From Kitasatospora sp. MAA4 (GTDB taxonomy: Bacteria > Actinomycetota > Actinomycetes > Streptomycetales > Streptomycetaceae): a stretch of DNA of 64,000 nucleotides. This document shows positions 34,525 to 41,919 of this stretch, piece after piece. Made by a program: the position numbers and the translations under genes. Under the pieces are notes generated by a model. That model had not been told where the DNA came from. It did no database searches and was given only the letters and a program-made list of their open reading frames with translations. Position 1 is the stretch's first letter, and the number at the start of each line of letters is the position of its first letter. The stretch is taken from positions 206,143 through 270,142 of the forward strand of contig NZ_JARZAI010000008.1 of assembly GCF_029893355.1 (NCBI RefSeq), given 5' to 3'.

Positions 34525-37263
34525 GTGCGAAAAGGACGCAGCGCAGAACGCGGAAGCAACCGGATCGACGTATTCGTCTCCTACAGCAGGGCGGTCGACT
34601 CCCGGCTCGCTCCGGCAATTCAGCGTGGTCTTTCGCGGCTCGCCAAGAAGTGGTACAAGAGACCCGTGCTGCACATATTCCGGGATCAGACGGACCTGTC
34701 CGCGTCCGGTTCCCTCGGCAGTTCGATCGAGCAGGCGTTGGCCGACGCACGGTTCTTCGTGCTGCTGGCGTCACCGGCCGCCGCGGAGTCGAAATGGGTG
34801 CGCAAGGAGATCGAATTCTGGCAGCGCACCAAGGGAAACGACACGTTCGTCATCGCGCTGACCGACGGGACGATCCGCTGGGATGACGAGCAGGGCGACT
34901 TCGACTGGGAGTTAACCGACGCGTTACCCAGAAGCCTGTCCGGATACTTCGACGCGGAACCGCTCTGGCAGGACTTCACCTGGTCCCGCGACGTTCCCCA
35001 TCTGTCGCTGCGGCACAGCGAGTTCCGCAGCGCGATCGCGACGATGGCGGCTCCGGTGCACGGCCGCTCGAAACGCGAACTCGACAACGAGGACGTCAAA
35101 GCACATCGGATGCTGGTGGCCACCGGCGCGTTGGTCATGTCGGCGATCTTCCTCTTGACGATCAGCTTTGGAGGCGAGTACCTGCTGGCCAACGCCGAGA
35201 AGAACAGGGCGATCAGCAACGCCAGCGATGCCACCGCGTTGAGCTTGATCGCGCGGGCACAGACCCAACTGGCCGACCTCGAGACCGGTGACGACGTTCG
35301 CGCCTATCAATGGCTGATGGCCGCGCAGTCGCTGGCCGTGTCATCCGATGTGAAGGGCGCCGCATACAACGCCGCGCTCGGCGCCGTTTACGCCCGTCCG
35401 AATCTCCTGAGCGTCGTCGAACCCGCCCCGCACGTTGAGGCCGGCCTCACCGTCCTGACCACTGACGGTCTGCGCGCCGTATCTGCGAACAAGGGGGGAC
35501 TTCAGCTGTGGAACACCCAGACCGGGCAGTTTTCCGGACCCGCGCTGGAGCACCCGGCGACCAGCGACTCCTCCGTTGCCGCCATCGCGTTCACTCCTGA
35601 CGGAAGTCGCGTCGCCGCCGCGTACGCTACGCACATCGTGGAATGGGATACCGCCTCCGGGAAGAAGACCGCCGAGTTCGCCACGGACAGCATCATCACC
35701 CAATCCATGGCGCTCAGTCCGGACGGGAACACCGTCGCACTGGTCGGCGGGGGAGGACTGCGTCTCTGGGACGTCCGTACCGGAAAATCGATCGGTGCAC
35801 CCGTCATTTCCGCAGCAGGGCATGTCGCCTTCAGTCCTGACGGCCGAAGGGTGGCCTTTGACAGCGCCGATGACGGCGGATCGGCTGTCCGTGTTCGCAG
35901 CCTCGGCGCTGACGGCATCGACGAGATCCGCATTCCCTATCCGACCGCCAACATCGCCAGCATCGCTTTCAGTCCGAATGGACGCAGCCTCGCCGTCGGC
36001 ACCGACGACGGCAGCCTGCAGCTGTGGGATCCGGCCTCCGGGAAATCCGAGGGCCCGGTGATGTCCGGTCATCGAGGCCGCATCGAGGACATCGCCTTCA
36101 GCCCCGACAGCACTCGCCTGGCCACCGCCGGTCAGGACAAGACCATCCGCGAGTGGGACGCGGCGAGCGGGACGGCGATCGGCTACCCGTTGACCGGCCA
36201 CGCCGACGTCGTCAACTACGTCCGGTTCACCTCGGACGGAAAGAACCTGATCTCACTCAGCACGGACGCCACCGAGCGCCGGTGGGACGCCATGACCGGC
36301 TTCGCCGCGGCCGGGCCTGTGATGGCGGTCGACCCGCGTGGCACTGACGTGGTTGTGAGCAGCCCCTCCGGTGTGCACCTGTGGAACGACGAGACCGGCA
36401 CCGAAGCCGCGACCCTGCTAGTCCCCGCGGGTGCCGAGGTCATCAGCTATGTGCCGGGCGGCACATCGATGCTGCTCACGGACGGTGCCGGTGGACTTCT
36501 CCGGTGGGACGGAACCACCGCCCGCCCACTGAAACTCGATCCATCCATCAGCTCGGTCACGAGCGCGGCCTTCATGCCCTCCGGCAAGGAGATCGTGATC
36601 GGATCCGAGTCCGGGAAGCTGGTTTTCGAGGATCTCGATGCGAGCCTCACGGGCAAACCCGGGGCGTCGATCGACATCGGCTGCGCCGCCCAGGACATCG
36701 TCGTCAGCCGCGACGGCAAGCGCGTCGTGTACAGCTGCGGCAACAAAGTCGGCATCGCCGAGGCGAACGCCAGATCACTTCCCGTCTACACCGCGCCGAG
36801 CAACGTCACTGCCATGGCCCTGAGTCCGGACGGCCACACCTTGATCCACGGGACCGACGACGGCGTGGTCTGGCGGCTGGAGGATGGCAGCAAATCCTTC
36901 GACTCGGTCGGCGTACACCGCGGCAGAGTGACGGCCGTCGCCTACAGTCCCGACAACTGGTGGTACGCCTCCGCCGGTTCGGACGGCGCCGTCGTCATCT
37001 ACCCGGCCGGCGCCACACTGATCTCCGCCCGGATCCCCGCCTACACCGATCCCGTCGTGGCCCTGGCCTTCACCCCCGACGGCGGCCACCTCATCTCCCT
37101 TGGCAGCACCGACAGTTCCGCGCATATCTGGCACGTCTTTCCGAACCCCGTGCAGGAACTCTGCGACCGGGTGTCCTTCAACATGTCCACCGACGACTGG
37201 AAGAAGTGGGTCTCGGACGTGATCGGCTACCGGGACCAGTGCAAGGGCAAGCCGCGCGCATAG
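34525..37263 (+). CDS. TIR - transmembrane - WD40 beta-propeller protein
   Basis: 912 residues. The N-terminal TIR domain (about 13-180) opens with IDVFVSYSR and carries the SKWVRKE motif, placing Glu95 where NAD-cleaving TIR enzymes have their catalytic Glu (W-x-x-x-E). One membrane helix (about 196-215) separates it from a helical spacer (about 225-290) and then a long WD40-type propeller (about 300-890) with many AFSPDGRSLAVG-like blades and W-D pairs. Start GTG 34525 is coupled to the upstream membrane gene. The G/C content is visibly lower than in flanking genes. Likely an immune or stress sensor whose propeller sees the ligand and whose TIR depletes NAD; the role is inference from family knowledge. 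Confidence 0.88.
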   Translation: MRKGRSAERGSNRIDVFVSYSRAVDSRLAPAIQRGLSRLAKKWYKRPVLHIFRDQTDLSASGSLGSSIEQALADARFFVLLASPAAAESKWVRKEIEFWQRTKGNDTFVIALTDGTIRWDDEQGDFDWELTDALPRSLSGYFDAEPLWQDFTWSRDVPHLSLRHSEFRSAIATMAAPVHGRSKRELDNEDVKAHRMLVATGALVMSAIFLLTISFGGEYLLANAEKNRAISNASDATALSLIARAQTQLADLETGDDVRAYQWLMAAQSLAVSSDVKGAAYNAALGAVYARPNLLSVVEPAPHVEAGLTVLTTDGLRAVSANKGGLQLWNTQTGQFSGPALEHPATSDSSVAAIAFTPDGSRVAAAYATHIVEWDTASGKKTAEFATDSIITQSMALSPDGNTVALVGGGGLRLWDVRTGKSIGAPVISAAGHVAFSPDGRRVAFDSADDGGSAVRVRSLGADGIDEIRIPYPTANIASIAFSPNGRSLAVGTDDGSLQLWDPASGKSEGPVMSGHRGRIEDIAFSPDSTRLATAGQDKTIREWDAASGTAIGYPLTGHADVVNYVRFTSDGKNLISLSTDATERRWDAMTGFAAAGPVMAVDPRGTDVVVSSPSGVHLWNDETGTEAATLLVPAGAEVISYVPGGTSMLLTDGAGGLLRWDGTTARPLKLDPSISSVTSAAFMPSGKEIVIGSESGKLVFEDLDASLTGKPGASIDIGCAAQDIVVSRDGKRVVYSCGNKVGIAEANARSLPVYTAPSNVTAMALSPDGHTLIHGTDDGVVWRLEDGSKSFDSVGVHRGRVTAVAYSPDNWWYASAGSDGAVVIYPAGATLISARIPAYTDPVVALAFTPDGGHLISLGSTDSSAHIWHVFPNPVQELCDRVSFNMSTDDWKKWVSDVIGYRDQCKGKPRA

Positions 37264-37346
37264 AACACCGCTGGGAGCGGCCCCGCACTGGTCGTCCAGG
37301 TGTTAATCGGTTGATGGCGCAGGGGAGTTGGGCGGACACTGGCGCG

Positions 37347-38075
37347 ATGTTCTCTGATGTTGACGCTGCCGCGCTGTACGACGTCCTCAACCCCTGGGAT
37401 CCGGACGGCTGGGACGGGGACCGCTTCTACGACGAACTGGTGCGGGGCGCGGACTCGGTGCTGGACGTCGGGTGCGGGACGGGCGCCATGCTGCACTGGG
37501 CGCGTGAGCACGGGCACGGCGGCCGGCTCGTCGGGCTGGACCCGGATGTCGCCTCGCTGGACCGGGCTCGGCGGCGGGGGGACATCGAGTGGGTCGAGGG
37601 CAGGGCGGTGGACGCGCCGGGCGGCGCCGGGTTCGCGCTGGCGACGATGACCGGGCACGCGTTCCAGTGCCTGGTCACCGATGAGGAGTTGCGCGCCTCG
37701 CTGCCGGCGGTCCGGGCCGCGCTGCGTCCGGGCGGCCGGTTCGCGTTCGAGACGCGCCACCCCCAGGCGCGGGCCTGGGAGCAGTGGAACCCCTCGAACG
37801 CGGGGGACGTCGACGCGGGCGGCCGCGCCCTGCGCGTCTGGCACGAGGTCGAGTCCGTCCTGGACGGCGTGGTCACCTTCCGCGAGACCACGGCCGAGCC
37901 CGACGGGACGGTGCTCCGCGTCGACCGCGACAGCCTGCGGTTCCTGGACGTCGCGGCGCTCGACGGGTTCCTCGCCGAGGCGGGTTTCGAGGTCGAGGCG
38001 CGGTACGGCGACTGGAATCGGGGGCCGATCACCGCTACGAGTCGCGAGATCGTCACGATCGCCCGCCGGAGGTAG
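37347..38075 (+). CDS. SAM-dependent methyltransferase
   Basis: About 242 residues, class I fold. Motif I is VLDVGCGTGAML and the acidic loop is LVGLDPDVASLD. LRPGGRFAFETRHPQARAWE is the usual post-motif strand. The family N-terminus MFSDVDAAALYDVLNPW supports ATG 37347; ATG 37314 would add 11 residues. It follows the TIR gene by 83 bp on the same strand, but this common chromosomal family gives no reason to tie it to the TIR system. Substrate unknown. Confidence 0.87.
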   Translation: MFSDVDAAALYDVLNPWDPDGWDGDRFYDELVRGADSVLDVGCGTGAMLHWAREHGHGGRLVGLDPDVASLDRARRRGDIEWVEGRAVDAPGGAGFALATMTGHAFQCLVTDEELRASLPAVRAALRPGGRFAFETRHPQARAWEQWNPSNAGDVDAGGRALRVWHEVESVLDGVVTFRETTAEPDGTVLRVDRDSLRFLDVAALDGFLAEAGFEVEARYGDWNRGPITATSREIVTIARRR

Positions 38076-38217
38076 CGAGCCCGGGGGCCGATCGGGTGAT
38101 CCGCAGCCGCCGGGCGGGGGCGGGCGCGGTGTGGCGAGGCGGGTTCGGCGGGTCGGCGTCCAGACTCGGGGTCGGGGCGGCAAGAGGAACTGACCACCAG
38201 GAAGGCCGAGATCACCG

Positions 38218-38964
38218 ATGCATGACTCACCACCTGACAGCGGCTCGGCCACCCGGCGCCGCTTCCTCGTCGGCGGCGCCGGCGCACTGGCCGCAGCCCC
38301 GCTCCTCGGTACCGCCCGGGCGTTCGCCCAGCCCCGCAGCATCGCTGATCCGTCGCAGCCGCTGGTGCCGGACGCGAACACGCCGGGGCCGGACGAGGCG
38401 CTGCGGTGGCTGGTCGAGGGCAACGAGCGCTGGGTGGCCGGCGAACTCCTGCATCCGCACCAGACCGTGGCCCGCCGCCTGGCCGTGGCCGCGGGACAGC
38501 ACCCGCTGGCGACCGTCTTCTCGTGCATCGACTCCCGGGTGCCACCCGAGATCGTCTTCGACCGCGGGGTCGGGGACCTGTTCGTCGTGCGAACCGCGGC
38601 CCAGACCAACGACGACCTGATCCAGGGCGCGGTCGAGTACGGCGCCGAGGAGGCCGTGACCCCGCTGGTCGTGGTGATGGGCCACCAGCGCTGCGGCGCC
38701 GTCACGTTCGCGGTGGACGCCCTCAACAACGGCACCGAAGTGCCGGCTCACCTGGTCGCGGTCGTCGAAGCCCTCAGGCCCGCCTACGAGGCGGCCAAGC
38801 CCCTCCCCGGCGACCAGGTCGACAACACCGTCCGCGCCCAGACCCGCCTCACCGCCGACCAGCTCCGCGAGGACCCGCTGCTCGCCCCCCTCGTCGCCGA
38901 GCACCGCATCCAAGTGCTGGGCGCCTACTACTCCCTGGACACCGGCTGCGTGGAGTTCATGTAG
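38218..38964 (+). CDS. Tat-exported beta-type carbonic anhydrase
   Basis: 248 residues. Hydrates CO2 to bicarbonate using zinc. The beta-class ligands are present: C103 and D105-x-R107 in CIDSR, H156 and C159 in GHQRCG. The N-terminus RRRFLVGGAGALAAAPLLG is a twin-arginine signal, so the folded enzyme is exported, unlike the usual cytoplasmic beta-enzymes. ATG 38218 has AGGAAGG somewhat upstream. It stands alone between the methyltransferase and the NLR-like unit. Confidence 0.92.
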   Translation: MHDSPPDSGSATRRRFLVGGAGALAAAPLLGTARAFAQPRSIADPSQPLVPDANTPGPDEALRWLVEGNERWVAGELLHPHQTVARRLAVAAGQHPLATVFSCIDSRVPPEIVFDRGVGDLFVVRTAAQTNDDLIQGAVEYGAEEAVTPLVVVMGHQRCGAVTFAVDALNNGTEVPAHLVAVVEALRPAYEAAKPLPGDQVDNTVRAQTRLTADQLREDPLLAPLVAEHRIQVLGAYYSLDTGCVEFM

Positions 38965-39082
38965 GGCCTTTCTATCGGTGTCGGTTGCTCTGGCAGGTCG
39001 TTTGACGTGCGGCTTTGCCGGTTCTCCGGTGTGTGACAAGTGTCGCGCAAGGGCTGGTGCGCGACAGTTCAGAGCAGTTTTC

Positions 39083-39106
39083 GGCGGGGTGAAGCTTCAC
39101 CCCGCC
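39083..39106. promoter_or_regulatory. 24-bp perfect palindrome
   Basis: The arm GGCGGGGTGAAG (39083-39094) is followed directly by its exact complement CTTCACCCCGCC (39095-39106) with no spacer. It could be a terminator for either flank or a protein-binding site. T-rich flank on the left (GTTTTC) would suit a minus-strand terminator. Confidence 0.55.
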
Positions 39107-39246
39107 AGAACCTGACGCGCCGTAAGGACCGTGGAAGGACATGCCCCGAGCCTGCCAAGGACGTGAGCATTCGCGACATCGTCCCCAGGCGGCTGCCGTT
39201 CCCCCAACGGTGATGCAAGTCGGGTATCAGGACGTAGTGTTGGTTA

Positions 39247-39264
39247 TGCACCCGGCCGGGTGCA
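39247..39264. promoter_or_regulatory. 18-bp perfect palindrome before the small membrane gene
   Basis: TGCACCCGGCCGGGTGCA lies 24 bp before GTG 39289 and just ahead of its ribosome site. It is well placed to act as an operator or as a 5'-leader hairpin for the NLR-like operon. Confidence 0.6.
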
Positions 39265-39288
39265 CCCTGGCGAGGGGGAGGGGTCAGC

Positions 39289-39435
39289 GTGTCGCGAGGC
39301 TGGAAGACTGCGATCGTGGTGGTTGCATCGGCGGGGATCGTCTCCACACCGTTGTTCTGGTTGCTGGACAAGCCGGACGATGCCACCGCGACCGGTCCTG
39401 GAAGCACTGCCAGTACCGGCGTCGACTACAGCTGA
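39289..39435 (+). CDS. 48-residue single-pass membrane protein with NLR-matching tail
   Basis: A small gene with GTG start and an excellent ribosome site (GAGGGGGAGGGG, 5-base spacer). Residues 7-26 are one hydrophobic helix (AIVVVASAGIVSTPLFWLL) after a short basic N-terminus. The tail (27-48) contains DATATGPGSTASTG. The NB-ARC protein encoded 42 bp downstream carries DAHATDGSTAVTG and a second, looser copy near its N-terminus. A matching motif in a tiny membrane protein and an NLR-like protein is what is seen in bacterial amyloid-signalling pairs, where the small partner is a membrane-damaging effector. Membership is inference. Confidence 0.7.
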   Translation: MSRGWKTAIVVVASAGIVSTPLFWLLDKPDDATATGPGSTASTGVDYS

Positions 39436-39477
39436 CCCGGCCCCAGGCAAATTCGCGAACAAGGGAGCTCGTTTGCC

Positions 39478-41820
39478 ATGCGCTGGTGGAAGCGCCGCCC
39501 CGGTGCCGCCGATGGGGCCGGCCGCCGGGACGGACCAGGCATCCCCGTGGGCGTCACGGACACTGGAGACGCCCACGCCACGGACGGCTCGACTGCGGTA
39601 ACCGGCTTCCGCTCATCGGCCCCCGAATCTGCCGCCCTCGGACCAGTCAGCGACACAGGGCACGCATACGCAACCGCAGGCAGCATCGCCAACACCGGAT
39701 ACCTGCAAATCGACGCCGACTTCTCGGGCACCGCGCACACCGTCGTACAGGCCGGAGTCATAAGCCACCTCACAATCGGCGAGGCAGCCGCAGCTCCTAC
39801 GCCGATGCCGCATCAGCTGCCGCCCCGAGTTGCCGGTTTCCGGGACCGGGCAGACGCCCTGAGTACCCTGAATGCGAAGTTGGAGCGGCGTCAGCTGGCC
39901 GACGAGCCTGCGATCGTGATCGTGAGCGGCATGGGTGGCGTGGGCAAGACCTCGCTCGCCGTCCACTGGATCCACGCGATCGCCGACCAGTTCCCCGACG
40001 GCCAGCTGTATGCCAACCTGCGCGGCTTCTCGGACGGGCCCACCGCCACCGCGAGCCAGGTGCTCGAACAGTTCCTGCGTGCGCTGGACGTGCCCGCGGA
40101 CAAGATCCCCGACGACGAGGACAGCCGTGCCACCCTCTTCCGGTCGATCACCCATGGCCGGTCTTTTCTGCTGCTCCTCGACAATGCCCTGGATGCTCGC
40201 CAGGTCCGGCCGTTGATCCCCTCAGTCAGCACCTCGCTTACCGTGATCACGAGCCGGAACAGGCTCACCGGACTCGCGGTCCAGCTCGGGGCACTGCGGA
40301 TTGGCCTGGAACCCTTCGACGACCACGTGGCAGTTCAGATGCTCATCGATGACCGGGAAGGTTTGCCGGAGACCGAACTGCTGCTGGCCGACAACATCGC
40401 CCGCAAGTGCGGTTACCTTCCATTGACACTGCGGATTACTCTCGAACGGCTGGCGACCCGAGGCCTCGACTCGTTCGGTGACTGCGCCGCGCAGATCATC
40501 GAAGAGCTGCAGGACGCTCGTGCCGCTCTGGACACGTTCTCCCCACTGGACGGCGACTCATCTACGGAGCTTCGTGTGGTGCTCTCCTGGTCCTATGCCG
40601 ACCTCCCCCATGACCTAGCCCGGACGTTCCGGCTGCTCGGACTTCATCCCGGAGCCGACTTCAGCGCGGCCGACGCCGCCGCGCTGGCGGCCGTCGAACA
40701 GGCCGAGGCCGTGCGCCGCATGGACCGGCTGGTCCAGCTCAGCCTGCTGGAGCCATCGGATCGGTCACGCTTCCGATTTCACGACCTCCTGCGGGCGTTC
40801 GCAGCAGAGCGCGCTCAGGAGGACGAGCCCGGTACGGAAATCGGACTGGCGCGGCGCCGACTGCTGACGCGGTATCTCTCCCGCATCGACGCGGCCGATC
40901 GCGTCCTCGCTCCAGGGCGCCGTCACGTGCTGTCGGCCGAAGAGGCCGGTGAACCGTTCACCTCGTACGAGGAGGCCCTCGCTTGGTGCGACTCGGAGCG
41001 GCTGAACTCCATGGCGATGGTCCGGGCGGCAGCGGCGAACGGCGAGGACGACCTGTGCTGGCGCATCGCCATGGCGCTGATCACCCCCCTTGTCCTGCGC
41101 TCCTATCACGCGGACCGCCACGAGGTCTGCGAGATCGGGCTGGACGCCGCCCGCCGGGCCGGGGACAGCTGGGGTGAGGCATGGAGTCTGATGAGCCTCG
41201 GCGGCGCGCTGCACGAACTGGGCCTGAACGCTGAAGCCGCCGAGAGGGATCGGGAAGCGGCGGCGCTGTGGCGTGCGCTGGGAGATGCCGAGGGCGAGGG
41301 CAAAAGCCTGCACAACCTGAGCACGGCGCTGATCGCCCAGGGGCGGCTGGCGCAGGCGGCCCAGGTGATGGAGGACGCGCTGCGCATTCGCCGCTCGCTC
41401 GGAAATCAGCGTGAGATTTCCATCTCGCTGTGCCAGCTCGGCGACCTGCACTTGGCGCAGGGCAACCCGGAGGCGGCTCAGCAGAACTACCGGGAGAGCC
41501 TGGAGCTGCGAGCCTCGGCCGACCGACAGACCATCGGGTTCGCCCTCACCGGCCTGGCCAAGGTCGCACTGCTGCGGGGCGACCTGAATTCCGCACAGGC
41601 GGCCTTCGGCGAAGCCGCCAACGCCCATGGGGACTCCGGCTACCCGCACGGTCAGGCCATCGCGCTGCGCTCTCGTGCGCGCTGCCTCCGTGATCTGGGG
41701 CGCGCGGACGACGCGCACGCCACGATGGCAAGCGCCTTGGCTCTGCTGCAGGCCGCCGGCGATCCGGCGGCCGACGAGGTGCAGCGCGAGCTCGAGGAGT
41801 TCAGGCGCAGCTCCGGGTGA
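39478..41820 (+). CDS. NB-ARC/TPR (NLR-like STAND) protein with motif-bearing N-terminus
   Basis: 780 residues. The N-terminal 110 residues are low-complexity with two copies of a Gly/Ala/Thr motif (DAHATDGSTAVTG at 31-43, HAYATAGSIANTG at 62-74), followed by HTVVQAGVISHLTIG (88-101), a RHIM-like V-Q-x-G core. The NB-ARC NTPase follows: P-loop GMGGVGKTS (151-159), Walker B FLLLLDNA, sensor SRNRL and GYLPLTLR. A winged-helix/spacer part holds FRFHDLLRAFA, and from about 560 TPR repeats form the sensor arm (LHNLSTALIAQGRLAQAAQV, SLCQLGDLHLAQGNPEAAQQ). No SARP/BTAD domain is present, so it is not an AfsR-type activator. It is probably co-transcribed with the 48-residue gene. Confidence 0.9.
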   Translation: MRWWKRRPGAADGAGRRDGPGIPVGVTDTGDAHATDGSTAVTGFRSSAPESAALGPVSDTGHAYATAGSIANTGYLQIDADFSGTAHTVVQAGVISHLTIGEAAAAPTPMPHQLPPRVAGFRDRADALSTLNAKLERRQLADEPAIVIVSGMGGVGKTSLAVHWIHAIADQFPDGQLYANLRGFSDGPTATASQVLEQFLRALDVPADKIPDDEDSRATLFRSITHGRSFLLLLDNALDARQVRPLIPSVSTSLTVITSRNRLTGLAVQLGALRIGLEPFDDHVAVQMLIDDREGLPETELLLADNIARKCGYLPLTLRITLERLATRGLDSFGDCAAQIIEELQDARAALDTFSPLDGDSSTELRVVLSWSYADLPHDLARTFRLLGLHPGADFSAADAAALAAVEQAEAVRRMDRLVQLSLLEPSDRSRFRFHDLLRAFAAERAQEDEPGTEIGLARRRLLTRYLSRIDAADRVLAPGRRHVLSAEEAGEPFTSYEEALAWCDSERLNSMAMVRAAAANGEDDLCWRIAMALITPLVLRSYHADRHEVCEIGLDAARRAGDSWGEAWSLMSLGGALHELGLNAEAAERDREAAALWRALGDAEGEGKSLHNLSTALIAQGRLAQAAQVMEDALRIRRSLGNQREISISLCQLGDLHLAQGNPEAAQQNYRESLELRASADRQTIGFALTGLAKVALLRGDLNSAQAAFGEAANAHGDSGYPHGQAIALRSRARCLRDLGRADDAHATMASALALLQAAGDPAADEVQRELEEFRRSSG

Positions 41821-41919
41821 GGGGAGCGTCGCGGTTGTGCTCGGTCATGAGGCGGCGGTATGCCTCGCGGATCGCGCCGAGTTCTTCCTCACCGACGGCA
41901 CCGAACCCACCATGGACGG

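Larger units (their letters stand above)
38965..39288. other. 324-bp gene-free region with palindromes upstream of the NLR-like unit
   Basis: No convincing gene. It holds a 24-bp perfect palindrome at 39083-39106 and an 18-bp perfect palindrome at 39247-39264, listed separately, and presumably the promoter of the 48-residue membrane protein and NB-ARC genes. Confidence 0.5.

Noticed and set aside
39478..41820. AfsR/SARP-type antibiotic activator
   Set aside because: NB-ARC plus TPR is shared with AfsR, but the N-terminal OmpR-like DNA-binding and BTAD domains are absent.
41821..41919. Minus-strand text reading EEELGAIREAYRRLMTEH
   Set aside because: It is protein-like for about 30 residues but has no start codon or ribosome site of its own and lies downstream of the oxidoreductase stop. 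It may be a gene fragment, but too short to call.
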